From assembly GCA_003645845.1 (NCBI GenBank), contig QNCV01000155.1:1-6530 (forward strand): a DNA stretch of 6,530 nucleotides, in the 5' to 3' direction. Source of the DNA: Fidelibacterota bacterium. GTDB lineage: Bacteria > Fidelibacterota > UBA2242. Within the stretch, counting starts at the first letter, position 1. Each line of letters begins with the position of its first letter. Shown here piece by piece: positions 1-5,577 of the stretch. The notes under the pieces were generated by a model. That model worked only from the letters and a program-made list of their open reading frames with translations. It did not search any database and was not told the DNA's origin. Made by a program: the position numbers and the translations under genes.

Positions 1-216
1 ACCAACGTAATGCAGGTTGAAGGTTATGTCCGTTCCAGAGATATCGGCAATGATAATACAGTGTATAGTTATAATCTGGCAGACGCTAAAATTATTTATC
101 GAAAAAAAGGACTTGACAACAGTATTACCAGGCCGGGTACGATTCACCGGCTTGGCACATGGGTTATAGGAATAGTACTGCTGGCATCTGCAGTGACAGG
201 AGCCTTAATCATATGA
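1..216 (+). CDS. flgH: Flagellar L-ring protein FlgH, C-terminal part (5' end outside window)
   Basis: FlgH is the outer-membrane lipoprotein that forms the L ring, the bushing for the flagellar rod. Only the last 71 residues are here; the frame is open from base 1, and its internal ATG at position 10 is not a start. The visible part carries the family's C-terminal signature: NVMQVEGYVRSRDI, then NTV and LADAKIIY, matching the usual pattern of G-VRP-DI, NTV, and ADA-I-Y. The tail is odd. After RPGTIHRLG comes a run of about 19 mostly hydrophobic residues to the end (WVIGIVLLASAV and onward), whereas many FlgH proteins end near this point or in a short aromatic tail. The stop codon overlaps the flgI start as ATGA, so the two are probably translationally coupled. 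Confidence 0.9.
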   Translation, partial: TNVMQVEGYVRSRDIGNDNTVYSYNLADAKIIYRKKGLDNSITRPGTIHRLGTWVIGIVLLASAVTGALII

Positions 217-1358
217 AAAAATTTTCTCCATTCTGGATTTACTGTGTGATATTGCTTACCGCTTTAAAGGCGGAAGTTCGTTTAAAAGATATCGCAAGTA
301 TTGAAAGCGCCCGCCAGGAGTCTTTAATTGGTTACGGCCTGGTGGTAGGATTAAATGGAACAGGGGATCGGTCCAGCGGTAATCGTGGCGCTGTATTTAC
401 GGTTCAGACGATCAGTAATATGCTTGAGCGTTTTGGAATTACTGTTCCAAGAGAGCAGCTTCGAACCCGGAATGTAGCCGCGGTGATGTTAACCGCCAAA
501 ACGCCTCCGTATGGTCGGGTCGGATCGCAATTTGATGTTACCGTCAGCTCGATTGGCGACGCCACCAGTCTGGAGGGCGGAGTTTTACTGATGTCTCCCC
601 TGCGTCTGTCAGACGGGACCTATTATGCCATTGCGCAGGGAGCTGTCTCTATCGGAGGTTATAATATTGAAACAGAGGCCGGCGAACGGCAGCGGAAAAA
701 TCATGCGTTGGTTGGTATTGTGCCCAATGGTGCAATGCTTGAAACCAATCTGGGTGAAGATGATTTTGATCTGTCAAAGCCGTTACGCTTTCTGCTGACT
801 GAACCGGATTTTACGACGGCAAATCGCATTGCAGATAAAATTAATCAGACGCTTGATTCGTTGTTTTCTGATAATTCCGAAAAACCTGCCCGGGCTCTAA
901 ATGCATCAGTAGTCGAAGTGGCTTTTCCTGAAAAAATAGTTTCCATTGATCAAGCAATCAATTTCATTGCAAGTATGGAAACCCTACGGGTTGAACCTGA
1001 TGTGGAAGCACGGGTGGTCATTAATGAACGAACCGGCACAATTGTGGCCGGAGGTAATGTTAAAATCGGGGAAGTCATGATTTCCCAGGGTAGTTTGACG
1101 ATTCACGTTAAGCGCAGGCCGGTGATATCTCAGCCTCAGGCCGCTTTTAGCAATACCGGTCAAACGGTCCTTGATTATGTTACGGAAACGATTATTCAGG
1201 AAGATAATGCACAGGTGGCCGTTATTCCCACGACTACAACCGTTAGTGATCTCGCCCAGGCACTGAACGAACTGGCATTGCGGCCCCGGGATATTATTGC
1301 AATTTTTCAGGCGATCAAAGCATCCGGTTCTCTCAATGCCCGCCTTATTATTATGTAG
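213..1358 (+). CDS. flgI: Flagellar P-ring protein FlgI
   Basis: FlgI polymerises in the periplasm into the P ring around the rod at the peptidoglycan layer. The 381-residue length is normal for the family. Residues 1-20 form a Sec signal peptide (MKKF start, hydrophobic core, LKA before the likely cleavage at 20/21). The mature protein starts with the conserved RLKDIASIE (23-31), followed by LIGYGLVVGLNGTGD (38-52). The C-terminus (345-381) has the family ending, SDLAQALNEL through PRDIIAIFQAIKASG to LIIM. The frame is open further upstream, but the ATG at 213 is preferred. It gives a clean signal peptide, has AGGAG at about 198-202, and overlaps the flgH stop as ATGA. Mature FlgI normally depends on the FlgA chaperone, which is not in the window. 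Confidence 0.97.
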   Translation: MKKFSPFWIYCVILLTALKAEVRLKDIASIESARQESLIGYGLVVGLNGTGDRSSGNRGAVFTVQTISNMLERFGITVPREQLRTRNVAAVMLTAKTPPYGRVGSQFDVTVSSIGDATSLEGGVLLMSPLRLSDGTYYAIAQGAVSIGGYNIETEAGERQRKNHALVGIVPNGAMLETNLGEDDFDLSKPLRFLLTEPDFTTANRIADKINQTLDSLFSDNSEKPARALNASVVEVAFPEKIVSIDQAINFIASMETLRVEPDVEARVVINERTGTIVAGGNVKIGEVMISQGSLTIHVKRRPVISQPQAAFSNTGQTVLDYVTETIIQEDNAQVAVIPTTTTVSDLAQALNELALRPRDIIAIFQAIKASGSLNARLIIM

Positions 1359-1365
1359 GAAAAGA

Positions 1366-1755
1366 ATGATGAATGATTTTTCAGTACATTCGATTGACCA
1401 CTTACCTTTACAAAAACCCGATAAATCACAAACCCTGTCTGAGAGTCAAAAACGGGAACTGCTTCTGAGAAAAAAAACGGTTGAGATGGAAGGGCTTTTT
1501 ATTACACAGTTGTTTAAATCAATGGAAAAAACAACGATGAAAGAGATCGGAGGTAGTAATAACCTGGTCTCTATGATGTTTAGCAGTGTTATGGGACAGG
1601 CTGCCGCAGAACAAGGCGGTATCGGGCTTTCAGATATAATATATCAATCACTCAAAGGTAAAACCGAGCTGCCCTCTATTGACAATATAAACACAGATTC
1701 GCTTTATAACTCAATTAATCTAAGCGGTATTATTGGGAATGCCAATGATGAATGA
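1366..1755 (+). CDS. flgJ: Short FlgJ-type rod-binding protein (no muramidase domain)
   Basis: This 129-residue protein matches the N-terminal rod-binding domain of FlgJ (PF10135 type). Signs are EMEGLFITQLFKSMEKT at 40-56 and MMFSSVMGQAAAEQGG, leading into a GLSDIIYQSL helix, at 70-96. In Salmonella FlgJ this domain is fused to a C-terminal beta-N-acetylglucosaminidase that opens peptidoglycan for the rod. That domain is absent, so wall cutting must come from another enzyme. The single-domain form is common outside the gamma-proteobacteria. Two adjacent in-frame ATGs (1366 and 1369) follow an AGGA at 1357-1360; the second has the better spacing, so the true protein may be one residue shorter. 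The open frame further upstream lies inside flgI and is not used. The gene starts 7 nt after flgI and overlaps the next gene by 11 nt. Confidence 0.9.
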   Translation: MMNDFSVHSIDHLPLQKPDKSQTLSESQKRELLLRKKTVEMEGLFITQLFKSMEKTTMKEIGGSNNLVSMMFSSVMGQAAAEQGGIGLSDIIYQSLKGKTELPSIDNINTDSLYNSINLSGIIGNANDE

Positions 1756-2269
1756 AGCAAAATATAAAAACAATGATCAGGATAGTTTTCAAATCATATC
1801 AGAACTTTTAAGGGAAGAAATAGAGGTCCATGAAAGAATGATCAGCCTGCTTAAAGTTAAGCAGAAGGCGATTATAAAAGACGATGTTTCCAAACTACGT
1901 GAGTATATGCAGGAAGAACAGACACTGATTCAGACCGCGAAATCAACAATGAAAATGCTTGAGGAACGAGTCACTGAACTGAAAGAGAGTAAAACGAAAG
2001 CCGCACGCCTTGAGGATATCATTCCGTTGGCCCCGCATTCTTTAAGGGATCAGCTAGACCGGCAGCGTAAACAACTGCGGGCTAATATTGAAAAACTATC
2101 GCGGATCAACCGGGAAAACCGATACTTATTAAATCATTCTCTGGAAATGATTAAAGGAATGGTGCAGATATTTCTCCGGGGAAATGAAGAGCCGATAAAA
2201 CTGTATAATGTCAAGGGGCATGTATCGTCATCTGACAATAATAATAAACTATTGAACTTCCAAATCTGA
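1745..2269 (+). CDS. flgN: FlgN-family export chaperone for FlgK/FlgL
   Basis: FlgN is a cytoplasmic type III export chaperone that binds the C-terminal helices of the hook-associated proteins FlgK and FlgL and delivers them to the flagellar export gate. This 174-residue protein is almost wholly alpha-helical. One amphipathic helix spans about residues 13-80 (LLREEIEVHERMISLLKVKQ, then alternating charged and hydrophobic residues). A second spans about 98-146 and includes NRENRYLLNHSLEMIKGMV, a typical FlgN stretch. A polar, Asn-rich tail follows. FlgN sequences diverge widely, so the call rests on the helical pattern, length and position directly before flgK and flgL. ATG 1745 or 1748 is chosen because GGGA at 1735-1738 is correctly spaced; the ATG at 1739 and TTG at 1733 are too close to it. 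It overlaps flgJ by 11 nt. Confidence 0.85.
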   Translation: MMNEAKYKNNDQDSFQIISELLREEIEVHERMISLLKVKQKAIIKDDVSKLREYMQEEQTLIQTAKSTMKMLEERVTELKESKTKAARLEDIIPLAPHSLRDQLDRQRKQLRANIEKLSRINRENRYLLNHSLEMIKGMVQIFLRGNEEPIKLYNVKGHVSSSDNNNKLLNFQI

Positions 2270-2279
2270 GGGTAATGTG
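2268..2279 (+). promoter_or_regulatory. Ribosome binding site and GTG start of flgK, with a decoy ATG
   Basis: GAGGG at 2268-2272 precedes a GTG start at 2277-2279 by 4 nt. An ATG at 2275-2277 overlaps that GTG by one base but is in another frame, where it reads only 21 codons to a TAG at 2338-2340. The GTG frame encodes the conserved FlgK N-terminus from its first residues, so GTG is the functional start, although an automatic caller could prefer the ATG. Confidence 0.7.
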
Positions 2280-3620
2280 GCAATTTCACAAATCTTTGAT
2301 GTTTCTAAACAGGCTTTGCAAAATAGTGAAAGAGCGATAGACACCATTTCGAAAAATATCGCCAATGTAAACACCGAAGGGTATAAACGTCGCTTGATAG
2401 ATACGGAAAATTTTACCGGCTCGGGAGCGGCAAACGGGGTTGACACTCAGGATTTGATGAGGGCCCGGAATGTATTTATCGAAAATCAACTGATTAAGGA
2501 ACAGGGCAGTTTGGGAAAGTATGAAAGCGACTCTGCTATCATAGCCAATATTGAGAGTCTCTTTGGGGAACCCGGAAGCTCCGGGCTACAAAACCTGATG
2601 ACCGAATTCTGGAATTCCTGGAACGATTTGGCCAATGATCCTGAAAGCCAATCAGCCCGGGTTGTCGTGCGGGATAAAGCTGTTACAATGACAAACGCCT
2701 TCAATCGTGTTTATTCTGACTTACATGATATGCAACAGGAGATCAGCCGGGAAATTGTCAATACGGTAACTCAGGCTAATAAACTGATTCGTCAAATTGA
2801 TACATTAAATCGTCAATATACAGTTTCAAAATCGGCGGATCTTTTGGATCAGCGTGACCTGGTATTGAATCAATTATCAGAATTAATTGATATTGAAGTT
2901 AAAAATAATTCCGGGAGTGATTTAGTTGTATCATTGGATGGCCAAATTTTAGTCTCTCAGAATTATGTTAGTCAGATTGTTTCTGACGCCAGTTATGAGA
3001 ATAATTACCCTTCCTATACATTTGCGCTCGATACCAATAAAAAAGCAATCAATATTGAAGGGGGGTCATTAGGAAGCATTCTGGATATTAACAATGAATA
3101 CATACCTGATTATATGAATCAGCTGGACATTTTGGCTGTCTCACTGGTAGGTCGGATTAACCAACTGCATTCAAATGGTTATAATCTTGACGGTAAAACA
3201 GGAATTAATTTTTTTGAATCCAATGTTAGTGGCGCTGCGGATATTACTGTGAACAGAGATATTAGGGAAGATCACAGTTTAATTGCAACCGCCGGCAGTG
3301 AGTCCGCAGCCGGTGATGGCAGTGTCGCTCAGGCGATCTATGACGCTCAGTTTGAAAAAGTCCTGAATAATGGGACCTATTCGGATTATTATAATTCGTT
3401 AATCACCCAGGTGGGTCATCAGGTATCGGAAGCCAATTTCAATTATGAAAGTCAACAAAACATCGTTCAGAGTCTTCAGAATCAGCGGGATTCGGTCTCC
3501 GGTGTTTCTCTCGATGAAGAATTGGCGAAACTAATTGAATATCAGAATGCATATCAGGCGGCATCCAAATTAATCGCTACATCCAATGCAATGATAAATT
3601 CGATTTTAACCATGATATAA
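2277..3620 (+). CDS. flgK: Hook-associated protein 1, FlgK (compact form)
   Basis: FlgK is the first hook-filament junction protein. It is secreted by the flagellar type III apparatus and assembles on the hook tip below FlgL. The N-terminal D0 helix region has the rod/hook signature KQALQNSERAIDTISKNIAN followed by VNTEGYKRR (about 10-40). Next is the FlgK hallmark EFWNSWNDLANDPES beginning at residue 110, with VVVRDKA after it. The C-terminal D0 region (408-447) contains SGVSLDEELAKLIEYQNAYQ, then AASKLIATSNAMINSIL. At 447 residues it is about 100 shorter than the E. coli protein. The loss falls in the variable, surface-exposed middle domain; the polymerisation ends are complete. It starts with GTG 7 nt after flgN and ends 15 nt before the flgL start. 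Confidence 0.97.
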   Translation: MAISQIFDVSKQALQNSERAIDTISKNIANVNTEGYKRRLIDTENFTGSGAANGVDTQDLMRARNVFIENQLIKEQGSLGKYESDSAIIANIESLFGEPGSSGLQNLMTEFWNSWNDLANDPESQSARVVVRDKAVTMTNAFNRVYSDLHDMQQEISREIVNTVTQANKLIRQIDTLNRQYTVSKSADLLDQRDLVLNQLSELIDIEVKNNSGSDLVVSLDGQILVSQNYVSQIVSDASYENNYPSYTFALDTNKKAINIEGGSLGSILDINNEYIPDYMNQLDILAVSLVGRINQLHSNGYNLDGKTGINFFESNVSGAADITVNRDIREDHSLIATAGSESAAGDGSVAQAIYDAQFEKVLNNGTYSDYYNSLITQVGHQVSEANFNYESQQNIVQSLQNQRDSVSGVSLDEELAKLIEYQNAYQAASKLIATSNAMINSILTMI

Positions 3621-3635
3621 AAACGGGGATTGAAT

Positions 3636-4514
3636 ATGCGAGTAACTCAATCGATGATGACAAGGACTCTGATAAGTAATCTCAATAAGGGACGTGAAAG
3701 CATGAGTACGAGTCAGTCGATCATGTCAACGGGAAAAAATCTCCAAAGCGCTTCTGATGATCCCGTGAAATATGCCACCACAACCCGGTATAAGGAGACT
3801 TATAGCCAAAATGAACAGTACCAAAAAAACATTCTCGATGCAAAGGGGTGGGTGGATACTACCTCCAGTATTTTAAATGATATCTATTCCAATGTACTTT
3901 CGGCAAAAGATCTTGCGTACAGCGCTGCAGATTCGTCAAGCAGTACGGAGGAGCTGGAGACCATGGCTGACCAGCTCGAGGGTTTCATTAGTGAAATTTA
4001 TTCCCTTACAAACAGTAAATATCTCGGTAAGTATCTCTTTAGTGGTACGAGAACCGTGGAAGATAAACCCTTTGATTATGACGGTTCAACCGTCGACTAT
4101 ATTGGCAATGAAGGAAAGATTACGCGCCGGATATCGGAAGGCTACGATGCAACTATTAATATCAGCGGCGATGAAATAATGAATACGGATGTATTCGAAA
4201 ATCTTATAAGCCTACGTGATGCAATGCTTGCCGGTGACCGGAGTGCCATTTCCGATTCTATTGGCGCACTTGAACAATCAGCCCAGGATATTCTCTCCAT
4301 TCAGTCAAAAACCGGTTCATTGAGTAATTTGCTGGATATGACGAATAATCGATTGGAAGTTGCCAATACCAATTTAAGCTCACTGATTTCTGAATTGGAA
4401 GATGCCGATCTGACGGAAGTGATTGCCCAATACAACTCTAATGAGCTGGCTTATCAGGCGGCGTTGCAGGCAACTTCAAGTGTGCTTAACCTTAACATAT
4501 TAGACTTTCTGTAA
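3636..4514 (+). CDS. flgL: Hook-associated protein 3, FlgL
   Basis: FlgL is the second junction protein, joining the FlgK ring to the flagellin filament, and is a flagellin homologue. The 292 residues show the flagellin-like N-terminal coiled region, with MRVTQSMMTR at 1-10 and TGKNLQSASDDPVKYA at 32-46. The latter is the conserved SGK-I-SASDDP turn. GKYLFSGT in the middle is typical of FlgL. The C-terminal helix (258-292) runs from DLTEVIAQYNSNELAYQAAL to LNILDFL. An in-frame TTG at 3630 is possible, but the ATG at 3636 gives the family N-terminus and lies 6 nt after GGGGA at 3625-3629. Translation follows flgK by 15 nt, and the fliW start is 5 nt downstream. Confidence 0.95.
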   Translation: MRVTQSMMTRTLISNLNKGRESMSTSQSIMSTGKNLQSASDDPVKYATTTRYKETYSQNEQYQKNILDAKGWVDTTSSILNDIYSNVLSAKDLAYSAADSSSSTEELETMADQLEGFISEIYSLTNSKYLGKYLFSGTRTVEDKPFDYDGSTVDYIGNEGKITRRISEGYDATINISGDEIMNTDVFENLISLRDAMLAGDRSAISDSIGALEQSAQDILSIQSKTGSLSNLLDMTNNRLEVANTNLSSLISELEDADLTEVIAQYNSNELAYQAALQATSSVLNLNILDFL

Positions 4515-4519
4515 TCATT

Positions 4520-4972
4520 ATGTATAATTCAATGATAAAAAGCTCATCATATAAAAACAAAGACGACTTAGCCGAACATCAATTTCAGCAAAACCAACCA
4601 CTCCACTTTCGTTTTGGTTTACCTGGTTTTGAATCGCTCCGGGAGTTTAGGGTAATCAATAAAAAGGAGATTGCTCCTTTCGCAATTTTGCAGTCCCTGG
4701 ATGAGCCACGGGTGTCAATGATAATTATAAATATCAAATATCTGCCGGTCCAAAAACAAATTCGACGCGTTTTAATGGACGCCAATCGAATTACACCCGA
4801 AAAATTGAGGAAAATTGATGTGTATGTCATTTTAAAAGTTAGCGCCGACAAACAAAGGCTCACGGCCAATGCAAAGGCGCCGCTGTTAATTGACTGGGAA
4901 CGTCTGGCCGGTCAGCAACTGGTGTTAGAACGGGACGATTTACCGTTAGAATATCACTTGAACAAGGTATGA
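4520..4972 (+). CDS. fliW: Flagellar assembly factor FliW
   Basis: FliW binds CsrA and, alternatively, flagellin. When flagellin is exported, freed FliW blocks CsrA and relieves repression of flagellin translation (established in Bacillus subtilis and Campylobacter). The 150-residue protein shows the family core: RFGLPGFESLREF (31-43), APFAILQSLDEP (52-63), LTANAKAPLLID (114-125) and GQQLVLERDDLPLEYHL (131-147). The first 27 residues are polar and rich in Asn, Gln, Lys and Ser, and do not resemble the usual first beta strand (T-FG-I-V type). The start could instead be the in-frame ATG at 4532. Neither start has a clear Shine-Dalgarno sequence, so expression may depend on coupling to flgL, which ends 5 nt upstream. 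The flagellin gene itself is not in the window. Confidence 0.93.
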   Translation: MYNSMIKSSSYKNKDDLAEHQFQQNQPLHFRFGLPGFESLREFRVINKKEIAPFAILQSLDEPRVSMIIINIKYLPVQKQIRRVLMDANRITPEKLRKIDVYVILKVSADKQRLTANAKAPLLIDWERLAGQQLVLERDDLPLEYHLNKV

Positions 4973-5061
4973 ATATAAAAAGTTTTACGGATTATGATAA
5001 TTTAGCCCATTTTCAATCTCCATGGAGGGAGAATGCTTGTACTGACACGCAAGCCCGGTGA
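4969..5061 (+). CDS. Possible 30-codon leader ORF coupled to the fliW stop
   Basis: An ATG at 4969 overlaps the fliW TGA as ATGA and opens a 30-residue frame that fills the 60-nt fliW-csrA gap. It crosses the csrA ribosome binding site and ends at a TGA (5059-5061) in the early csrA codons, in a different frame. The peptide (MNIKSFTDYDNLAHFQ start) resembles no family I know. AAGG sits only 1 nt before the ATG, so initiation would depend on termination-reinitiation from fliW. It may be chance; there is no evidence that it is translated other than the overlap. Confidence 0.2.
   Translation: MNIKSFTDYDNLAHFQSPWRENACTDTQAR
4987..4991 (+). promoter_or_regulatory. Candidate upstream CsrA-binding motif in the csrA leader
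   Basis: ACGGA fits the CsrA core motif ANGGA and lies 35 nt upstream of the AUGGA that overlaps the csrA ribosome binding site. Dual sites at such spacing are typical of CsrA targets, where one dimer bridges two sites. No clear stem surrounds this copy. A five-base pattern with one free position occurs often by chance, so it counts only together with the proximal site. Confidence 0.35.
5017..5032 (+). promoter_or_regulatory. csrA leader hairpin presenting AUGGA and covering the Shine-Dalgarno
   Basis: The leader can fold as UCUCC (5017-5021) pairing with GG-AGA (5027-5028 and 5030-5032, G5029 bulged), with AUGGA (5022-5026) exactly in the loop. ANGGA in a hairpin loop over the Shine-Dalgarno sequence is the classic CsrA target design. 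The same bases form the strong GGAGGGAG ribosome binding site (5024-5031) directly before the csrA ATG at 5033. The layout predicts that CsrA represses its own translation. The stem is short (5 pairs with one bulge), and the fold was judged by eye. Confidence 0.5.
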
Positions 5062-5266
5062 GAGTATTCGCATCGGGAATGATATTATAATTACGATAAT
5101 AGACAGAAGCTCCGGCGCCATAAAAGTTGGCATTGATGCGCCGGTCAATGTTCCTGTCTACCGCGAAGAACTATATAAGCATATTTGCCTTGAAAACAAA
5201 AATGCTGTTTTGTCAACGGAGTTAGGTGAAAATATACTGGATGTATTGAAAAAGGGAGTTGATTAG
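5033..5266 (+). CDS. csrA: Carbon storage regulator CsrA (RsmA), translational regulator
   Basis: CsrA is a small dimeric RNA-binding protein that binds GGA motifs in mRNA leaders and usually blocks ribosome access. In FliW-containing bacteria a main target is flagellin mRNA. The N-terminal MLVLTRKPGESIRIG is nearly invariant and includes L4 and R6 of the RNA-binding face. The second RNA-contact segment, APVNVPVYREELY (36-48), retains R44, and the G-KVGIDAP core is intact. At 77 residues it is longer than the 61-residue E. coli protein; the extra C-terminal part is where FliW contacts CsrA in FliW-containing species. The start is fixed by the family N-terminus and a strong GGAGGGAG. It sits 60 nt after fliW, forming a regulator-antagonist pair, and its leader carries candidate self-binding sites. 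No clear terminator follows. Confidence 0.97.
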   Translation: MLVLTRKPGESIRIGNDIIITIIDRSSGAIKVGIDAPVNVPVYREELYKHICLENKNAVLSTELGENILDVLKKGVD

Positions 5267-5329
5267 AATGCATTTTTGGGTAACTCCGGAAAAATATACG
5301 ATCAGGGCAAAATATTTTATGGGACTTCT

Positions 5330-5413
5330 ATGGAAATACTACTGGTTGAAAATGAAAAGTCTGTTGAAGAATAATATTTAATCAATGCGGTAAGTCATAT
5401 GAGGTTATTATGA
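5330..5413 (+). pseudogene. Possible remnant of a response-regulator receiver start
   Basis: An ATG at 5330 reads MEILLVENEKSVEE and then meets TAA (5372-5374). In the same frame it continues YLINAVSHMRLL to a TGA that overlaps the rfbF-remnant ATG. The first 14 residues closely resemble the beta1 strand and acidic pocket of receiver domains (ILLVEDEKSV type), with Asn in place of one pocket acid. The continuation could be the first helix. No phosphorylation-site strand or output domain follows. Such a short match may be chance. Confidence 0.3.
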
Positions 5414-5530
5414 AAGTTGTCATATTAGCGGGCGGGTTTGGGACACGAATTAGCGAAGAATCCCATTTAAGGCCGAAACCGATATGATTGATCTGTGAAT
5501 TAGATTAGGCGGAAAATAGATAAAAAAGGC
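5410..5530 (+). pseudogene. rfbF: Truncated, decayed glucose-1-phosphate cytidylyltransferase gene
   Basis: An ATG at 5410, 4 nt after GAGGT, encodes a near-perfect N-terminus of RfbF, the enzyme that makes CDP-glucose from glucose-1-phosphate and CTP for CDP-linked deoxysugars. It carries the nucleotide-binding signature LAGGFGTRISEESHLRPKP and then stops at TGA 5485-5487 after 25 codons. The family normally continues RPKPMIEIGGKPI. An apparent extra AT dinucleotide at the break restores M-I in the shifted frame. GGCGGAAAA (Gly-Gly-Lys) followed by ATA appears at 5509-5517 and 5520-5522, interrupted by stops. The rest of the roughly 257-residue enzyme is missing, so the product cannot be active. 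The 3' limit of the remnant is approximate. Confidence 0.75.
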
Positions 5531-5561
5531 TTTAATGGAAAAATCTGATAAATTGATCAAT

Positions 5562-5577
5562 GGGAGGAACACTTTTG
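5562..5577 (+). promoter_or_regulatory. Strong ribosome binding site with TTG start
   Basis: GGGAGGA at 5562-5568 lies 6 nt before a TTG (5575-5577) that opens the sulfotransferase-like frame. The next in-frame ATG (5596) lies inside the first beta strand and lacks a Shine-Dalgarno sequence at useful distance. TTG is therefore the most probable start. Confidence 0.65.

Larger units (their letters stand above)
5267..5574 (+). other. Gene-poor junction with remnants between the flagellar and glycan genes
   Basis: About 300 nt separate csrA from the sulfotransferase-like gene and contain no intact gene. A 37-codon frame at 5268-5381 begins 1 nt after the csrA stop, but has no recognisable family and an unlikely Trp/Tyr/Lys-rich composition; I do not call it. 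The frame that follows csrA after its stop contains the response-regulator-like stretch, and 5410-5487 holds the rfbF remnant. A 10-bp palindrome, ATTGATCAAT, lies at 5552-5561 just before the next ribosome binding site. No convincing promoter or terminator was found, although one is expected somewhere here. Confidence 0.7.

Noticed and set aside
153..171. TGGCAC as a possible sigma-54 promoter half near the end of flgH
   Set aside because: The second half (TTGC, GC 10 nt after GG) is absent.
2191..2198. GCCGATAA, identical to the sigma-28 -10 element, 79 nt upstream of flgK
   Set aside because: No TAAA-like -35 element at the expected 14-16 nt upstream; it lies inside flgN coding sequence, and one such 8-mer is not surprising by chance in this length.
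2601..2625. Repeated GAATTC/TGGAATTCC pattern in flgK
   Set aside because: Explained by coding for the conserved EFWNSWNDLA motif.
4523..4528. TATAAT at the fliW start, as a possible sigma-70 -10
   Set aside because: No acceptable -35 at 16-18 nt (best about 3 of 6 matches), and it overlaps the start codons of a gene tightly linked to flgL.
5255..5287. Inverted repeat GGAGTT / AACTCC around the csrA stop as a terminator
   Set aside because: Six pairs with a 21-nt loop and no T tract on the + strand; the short T run on the other strand has no transcription unit that would need it.
5268..5381. 37-codon ORF starting 1 nt after the csrA stop
   Set aside because: No recognisable family, unlikely composition, and another frame over the same bases has the better protein-like match.
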